Positions 60,860 to 64,000 of a DNA stretch of 64,000 nucleotides are shown here, in pieces. The stretch covers positions 17,036 through 81,035 of the forward strand of contig NZ_DIGV01000019.1 in the NCBI RefSeq assembly GCF_002419815.1. The letters run 5' to 3'. A model generated the notes under the pieces. The model was not told where the DNA came from. It did no database searches and saw nothing but the letters and a program-made list of their open reading frames with translations. The DNA is from Brevundimonas sp. UBA5713 (lineage in GTDB: Bacteria; Pseudomonadota; Alphaproteobacteria; Caulobacterales; Caulobacteraceae). Position 1 is the stretch's first letter. Each line of letters opens with the position of its first letter. A program made the translations under genes and the position numbers.

Positions 60860-61045
60860 TTATTCGGCAGCCAGGGCGAACGACTGTTCGGCTTCCTGGA
60901 TCATCTGGCGCATTTCGCAGACGCATTTGGCGCACTGGGCCTGACAGCCCTGCGAAGCGAAAATGTCCTTCGGACGCTTGGCACCGGCTTCGATAGCAAA
61001 GTGGACGTCGCGAGCGCGGATGCCGTTACAGTTACAGACGTACAA
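60860..61045 (-). CDS. bfd: bacterioferritin-associated ferredoxin
   Basis: A 61-residue [2Fe-2S] protein starting at a TTG with YVCNCNGIRARDV, then GCQAQCAKCVCEMRQMI, giving the CxC and CxxC cluster ligands. Bfd reduces bacterioferritin to release iron. The TTG is the only start codon next to the conserved YVCNC; an upstream TTG or GTG would add non-conserved residues. Upstream of bfr on the same strand. Confidence 0.9.
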   Translation of the reverse strand: MYVCNCNGIRARDVHFAIEAGAKRPKDIFASQGCQAQCAKCVCEMRQMIQEAEQSFALAAE

Positions 61046-61069
61046 GGCGTTTTGCCCCAAGTCATTGCT

Positions 61070-61082
61070 GAGAATGGTTCTC
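61070..61082. promoter_or_regulatory. candidate iron-responsive operator upstream of bfd
   Basis: GAGAATGGTTCTC is a perfect palindrome with five-base arms (GAGAA/TTCTC), 25 bases before the bfd start. It fits the placing of a Fur or Irr operator at an iron storage gene; which protein binds cannot be told. Confidence 0.5.
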
Positions 61083-61180
61083 CATATCACAGATTCCTGT
61101 CTGTGCAACTCATTCGCAAACGCACGCGACAATTGGACTAGGCCGTTGACCTTCGGCGCGGGTGAGGGCACGTCACGCCT

Positions 61181-61840
61181 ATGGCTCGTGAACCGCAAGT
61201 CCCGCCCCGTCCTGTCTGTCAGCTGTATCTGATCACGCCCCCGTCGATTGACGATCTGGACGCCTTTGCCGACCAGCTCGACAAGGCGCTGGGTGCCGGT
61301 GAGGTGGCGGCGGTGCAAATCCGCCTGAAACCAGCCAGCGATGAGCAGATCCGCGCGGCTGTGGCGCGACTGAAACCTGTCTGCCATGCGCACGGCGTTC
61401 CGGTCTTGCTGAACGACCGTCCGGATCTGGCGCGTGCGACGGGCTGCGATGGCGTCCATGTGGGACAGGAAGATGCGTCCGTGGCCGATGCCCGCCGTAT
61501 GCTGGGTGACAGCGCCATGATCGGTGCCACGTGTCACGACAGCCGCCATCTGGCCATGGAAGCGGCAGAGGCCGGTGCCGACTATGTGGCGTTTGGTGCC
61601 TTCTATCCGACGGATACGAAACAGACCGAATACAAGCCCGAGCCGGACGTTTTGACCATCTGGCAGGAGACCATGGAGACCCCGTGCGTCGCAATCGGTG
61701 GTATCACCGTGGAGAATGCAGCGGCTCTGGCTGCGGCAGGTGCGGATTTCGTTGCGGTATCCGGCGGCGTTTGGAGCCACAAAGACGGCCCTGCAGCTGC
61801 CGTGGCCGCCTTCAATGACGTGTTGTCCAAGGCCTTTTGA
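61181..61840 (+). CDS. thiE: thiamine phosphate synthase
   Basis: A 219-residue TIM-barrel enzyme joining the pyrimidine and thiazole halves of thiamine. Motifs: [15 protein letters not shown] (here R-L-K in place of the usual R-E-K), [39 protein letters not shown] and [12 protein letters not shown]. The start ATG 61181 gives a short Pro-rich extension. Other thi genes are not nearby, and no TPP riboswitch was seen in the 135-base upstream space. Divergent from bfd. Confidence 0.9.
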   Translation: MAREPQVPPRPVCQLYLITPPSIDDLDAFADQLDKALGAGEVAAVQIRLKPASDEQIRAAVARLKPVCHAHGVPVLLNDRPDLARATGCDGVHVGQEDASVADARRMLGDSAMIGATCHDSRHLAMEAAEAGADYVAFGAFYPTDTKQTEYKPEPDVLTIWQETMETPCVAIGGITVENAAALAAAGADFVAVSGGVWSHKDGPAAAVAAFNDVLSKAF

Positions 61841-61927
61841 GCCAGCGGTTTGAACGGCGGTTTTTCACGCGCTGTTAGGAGCTTATAGCCTAGTAGATAC
61901 CTACTTTTGCGTGCGGAGTGGGGATCA

Positions 61928-63616
61928 ATGGGGCAGGCGGCTGAGCGCAGCGATAGCAGGCGCGGACCGGTGCGGACGGCATCCCGTTCGGCGTCCGATC
62001 GTCATGCCCGAGCCGGAACCTCGTTTTTCCGCCATCCGTTTGCGCCGGTCCTGACGGCCTTTGCCGTTTGCGCGCTGGCTGTACTGGCGATCAAGGTGCT
62101 GACGGCGGGGCCGACCGTGATCTCGACCGTCTGGCTGGCCAGTGGTCTGGCTATAGCCGTCTGGCTGCGCTGCGGACGCGGGCTGGCTTATGATGTGGCC
62201 TTTGGCGGCATGACCGCCTTTGCCCTGATGACGGGCGAGTTACTGGTGGGCAATCCGCCTGACCGCGCCATTCTGTTTGCAGGGCTCAGCTTCCTCGAGA
62301 TCGTGCTGGCGGTGATGATCCTCCGCCGTTTCCAGCCTCGTCTGGAGATCGGGACGGTGGCCGGTCAGGTTCGACTGCTACTGTGCATCATTGTGGCTAC
62401 CCTGCCGTCGGCGGTTCTGTGTGCCTTCCTGCTGAGGCATGGGGCATTGGACGGCCCTCTGGCCGGTATGCGGATGTGGTGGCTGGGCCACTCACTGGGT
62501 TCGGTACTGATGGCTGCGGCAGGACTGGCCGTGACGGGCCGGACGCTGGCGCACATGAAATCACCGCGCAAGGTCGCCGAGTTCGTCGTGCTGATGACGA
62601 CGCTGGTTGTGGCGGCGCTGTTCGTGTTCGGGCCGCAATCGATGGCGACGGGCTTTCTCATTCTGCCGATTTTGCTGATGTTCGCTGTGCGGTTGGGCGT
62701 GGTCGGCACGGCGGTCGCGCTGACGGTGCTCACGGCCATTGCTATCAAGGGCACGGTCGCGGGCATGGGGCCCTATTACAATATGGAGCTGGATGACCGT
62801 CTGGGCATGGTCCAGATGTTGATCCTGCTCGGCTATGCGCCAGCACTGATCGTGGCGGGCCTCCTGCATGAACGCGACGCCATGGCCGAGCGGGCCCGTC
62901 AGGGGCGGATCAAAGCCGAACAGGCTTCGGTGGCCAAGTCGCGATTGCTTGCCAATGTGGCGCACGAGATCAAAAGCCCAATCGGGGGCATCATCGGCAT
63001 TGCCGAGATGTGGGCCTCCGGTCATTTGGGCAAGGTCGACCACGCCCAGATCGACATGGCCCAGATGATGGTGCGCACGGCCCGCCAGATCGAAGCGCTG
63101 TCGCATGACCTGCTGGATGTGGCGAAGGCCGAGTCGGGTGCCGTGCGTATCGAGCTGCGCAATACCGATGTCTATGGCGTTCTGGAAGATGCGGCGTCGG
63201 GACTTCGTCTTCTACCCGAGGCGCAGGGTCTGGAGATATCGGTTATCGAGGAAGAGCGAGGCCTGATGGTGCGCGCTGACTCGCAGCGGCTGGCGCAGAT
63301 ACTGGCGAACCTCGGCAGCAATGCCGCCAAATACGGTCGTTCTGGCGGGACTGTGCGTTTCCGCGCATCGCGCGCGGGCGATCATACCATCCGCCTGTCG
63401 GTCGAGGACGACGGTCCCGGTCTGACCGAGGAGAAGCAGGCCCAATTGTTCGAGCCGTTCAATCGCCTGGGGCTGGAGCGCAGCACCATCGAAGGGCATG
63501 GCATTGGTCTGGCCCTGTCCAAGCGTCTGGCCGAGCTTCAGGAGGGCCAGATGGGCGTGATCTCTGCCGTGGGCGAGGGGGCTGCCTTCTGGATCGACTT
63601 ACCGGAAGTGCACTGA
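61928..63616 (+). CDS. MASE1-domain sensor histidine kinase
   Basis: A 562-residue kinase from ATG 61928 (a GTG at 61907 is possible). About eight membrane helices over residues 40-310 resemble MASE1 (STVWLASGLAIAVWLR, GFLILPILLMFAVRLGV). They are followed by a coiled linker, HisKA with the histidine in NVAHEIKSPIGGIIGIAEMW and HATPase with NLGSNAAKYG, DDGPGL and HGIGLALSKRL. No receiver domain or partner regulator is adjacent. Ligand unknown. Confidence 0.88.
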   Translation: MGQAAERSDSRRGPVRTASRSASDRHARAGTSFFRHPFAPVLTAFAVCALAVLAIKVLTAGPTVISTVWLASGLAIAVWLRCGRGLAYDVAFGGMTAFALMTGELLVGNPPDRAILFAGLSFLEIVLAVMILRRFQPRLEIGTVAGQVRLLLCIIVATLPSAVLCAFLLRHGALDGPLAGMRMWWLGHSLGSVLMAAAGLAVTGRTLAHMKSPRKVAEFVVLMTTLVVAALFVFGPQSMATGFLILPILLMFAVRLGVVGTAVALTVLTAIAIKGTVAGMGPYYNMELDDRLGMVQMLILLGYAPALIVAGLLHERDAMAERARQGRIKAEQASVAKSRLLANVAHEIKSPIGGIIGIAEMWASGHLGKVDHAQIDMAQMMVRTARQIEALSHDLLDVAKAESGAVRIELRNTDVYGVLEDAASGLRLLPEAQGLEISVIEEERGLMVRADSQRLAQILANLGSNAAKYGRSGGTVRFRASRAGDHTIRLSVEDDGPGLTEEKQAQLFEPFNRLGLERSTIEGHGIGLALSKRLAELQEGQMGVISAVGEGAAFWIDLPEVH

Positions 63617-63670
63617 GTTCACGACCATTTGGGCTTGCCTAGTGGCGTTGCGCGGGGGCAGGGTTCGGGC

Positions 63671-64000
63671 ATGAAACACCTTGTCCTCCCCCTTGTTGCT
63701 GCGGCTGCTGCTCTGTCAGCGGCACCCGCGATGGCCCAATCGGCAAGCCAATCGCCAGCTCCGACCGATCAGGACACCCAGCGTATGTCGGCGCAGGAAC
63801 TGACCCGCCGCCTAAACTCGGCCCGTTCCCCCGCACAACCGGCAGCGCAGAGTGTGCCGCAGCAGGTTGTACGCCCGGTCACAAACCCTGCCCCTGTGGA
63901 AACGCCCGCAGTTGCCCCGCGCGCATCTGCTCCTGTGAACCAGACGCCTGCATCACCTGCTGCACGCCCCGCACCGGCCCCGAGGCCCGTGCCGCGAGCC
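63671..64000 (+). CDS. secreted Ala/Pro-rich protein, N-terminal part
   Basis: Partial gene: starts ATG 63671 and is open to the window end (110 codons). Signal peptide MKHLVLPLVAAAAALSAAPAMAQ, then a short helical stretch (TQRMSAQELTRRLNSARS) and a long Pro/Ala/Val/Gln-rich region typical of a periplasmic linker. The functional domain would be beyond base 64000. Confidence 0.8.
   Translation, partial: MKHLVLPLVAAAAALSAAPAMAQSASQSPAPTDQDTQRMSAQELTRRLNSARSPAQPAAQSVPQQVVRPVTNPAPVETPAVAPRASAPVNQTPASPAARPAPAPRPVPRA

Noticed and set aside
61046..61180. TPP riboswitch before thiE
   Set aside because: The conserved CUGAGA and GACCUGAU-type THI-box elements are not present in the upstream space in the right order.
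1..64000. CRISPR arrays, insertion sequences, prophage, rRNA or tRNA genes
   Set aside because: I saw no regular direct repeats with spacers, no transposase or integrase, and no tRNA- or rRNA-like segment in the intergenic spaces, although a covariance-model search was not possible here.

Overview
The window reads as chromosomal, mostly housekeeping DNA from an alphaproteobacterium of the Caulobacterales. The evidence is gene content. It carries an RcdA homologue (CtrA-degradation adaptor), a TrcR/DUF1013 cell-cycle regulator, COQ9 divergent from rpsU, a three-subunit proton-translocating transhydrogenase (pntAA/pntAB/pntB), a phoR-pstC-pstA-pstB-phoU-phoB cluster, a ScfR-type regulator divergent from isocitrate lyase, and several TonB-dependent or outer-membrane functions. 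Base composition is uniformly GC-rich. No rRNA, tRNA, CRISPR array, insertion sequence or prophage was seen. The genus cannot be fixed by eye; Asticcacaulis or a relative would fit but was not tested.

Layout, left to right. 1-7.4 kb: start of a sigma-54 response regulator, a DUF4153 membrane protein, a possible acetyltransferase remnant, an M3 oligoendopeptidase, an AtoE-like short-chain fatty-acid transporter and a class C beta-lactamase-fold hydrolase. 7.4-12.2 kb: an aa3 oxidase subunit IV-like protein, then a transhydrogenase operon in which three unannotated small genes separate pntAB from pntB. 12.3-18.7 kb: a cupin_5-like protein, a WYL regulator, a gluzincin lipoprotein and the ScfR/aceA pair with repeated operator-like sites between them. 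18.7-27.9 kb: an MHYT-PAS hybrid kinase divergent from the Pho regulon cluster. 28-36.3 kb: Hsp33, a 59-nt hairpin in the intergenic space, a repeat-rich membrane protein, a SerB-SerA fusion, a GDSL autotransporter and an ABC-2 exporter pair. 36.4-39.9 kb: rpsU with an apparent CTG start, COQ9, purEK and a small diguanylate cyclase. 40.2-47.5 kb: a peptide-degradation-like island (secreted amidohydrolase, TonB receptor, DUF885 peptidase, Lrp regulator). 47.5-54.7 kb: ubiX, two YdcH-like proteins, trcR, a secreted CVNH plus beta/gamma-crystallin protein, a quinone oxidoreductase, rcdA, an L,D-transpeptidase and rpmE. 54.8-64 kb: ABC exporter, glycerophosphodiesterase, inositol monophosphatase, efp, bfr and bfd with iron-box-like palindromes, thiE, a MASE1 kinase and the start of a secreted Ala/Pro-rich protein.

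Functional links visible in the sequence. The Pho cluster combines sensor, transporter permeases and ATPase, negative regulator PhoU and response regulator, but pstS is not in the window. The ScfR/aceA pair suggests fatty-acid or acetate-responsive control of the glyoxylate shunt. Bfr and Bfd handle iron storage and release. PurE and PurK form one purine step. COQ9 and UbiX both belong to ubiquinone synthesis. No clearly new defence or mobile system was found. The best candidates for undescribed biology are the small proteins inside the transhydrogenase operon, the SerB-SerA fusion, the 29.0-kb hairpin and the ScfR/aceA operator array.
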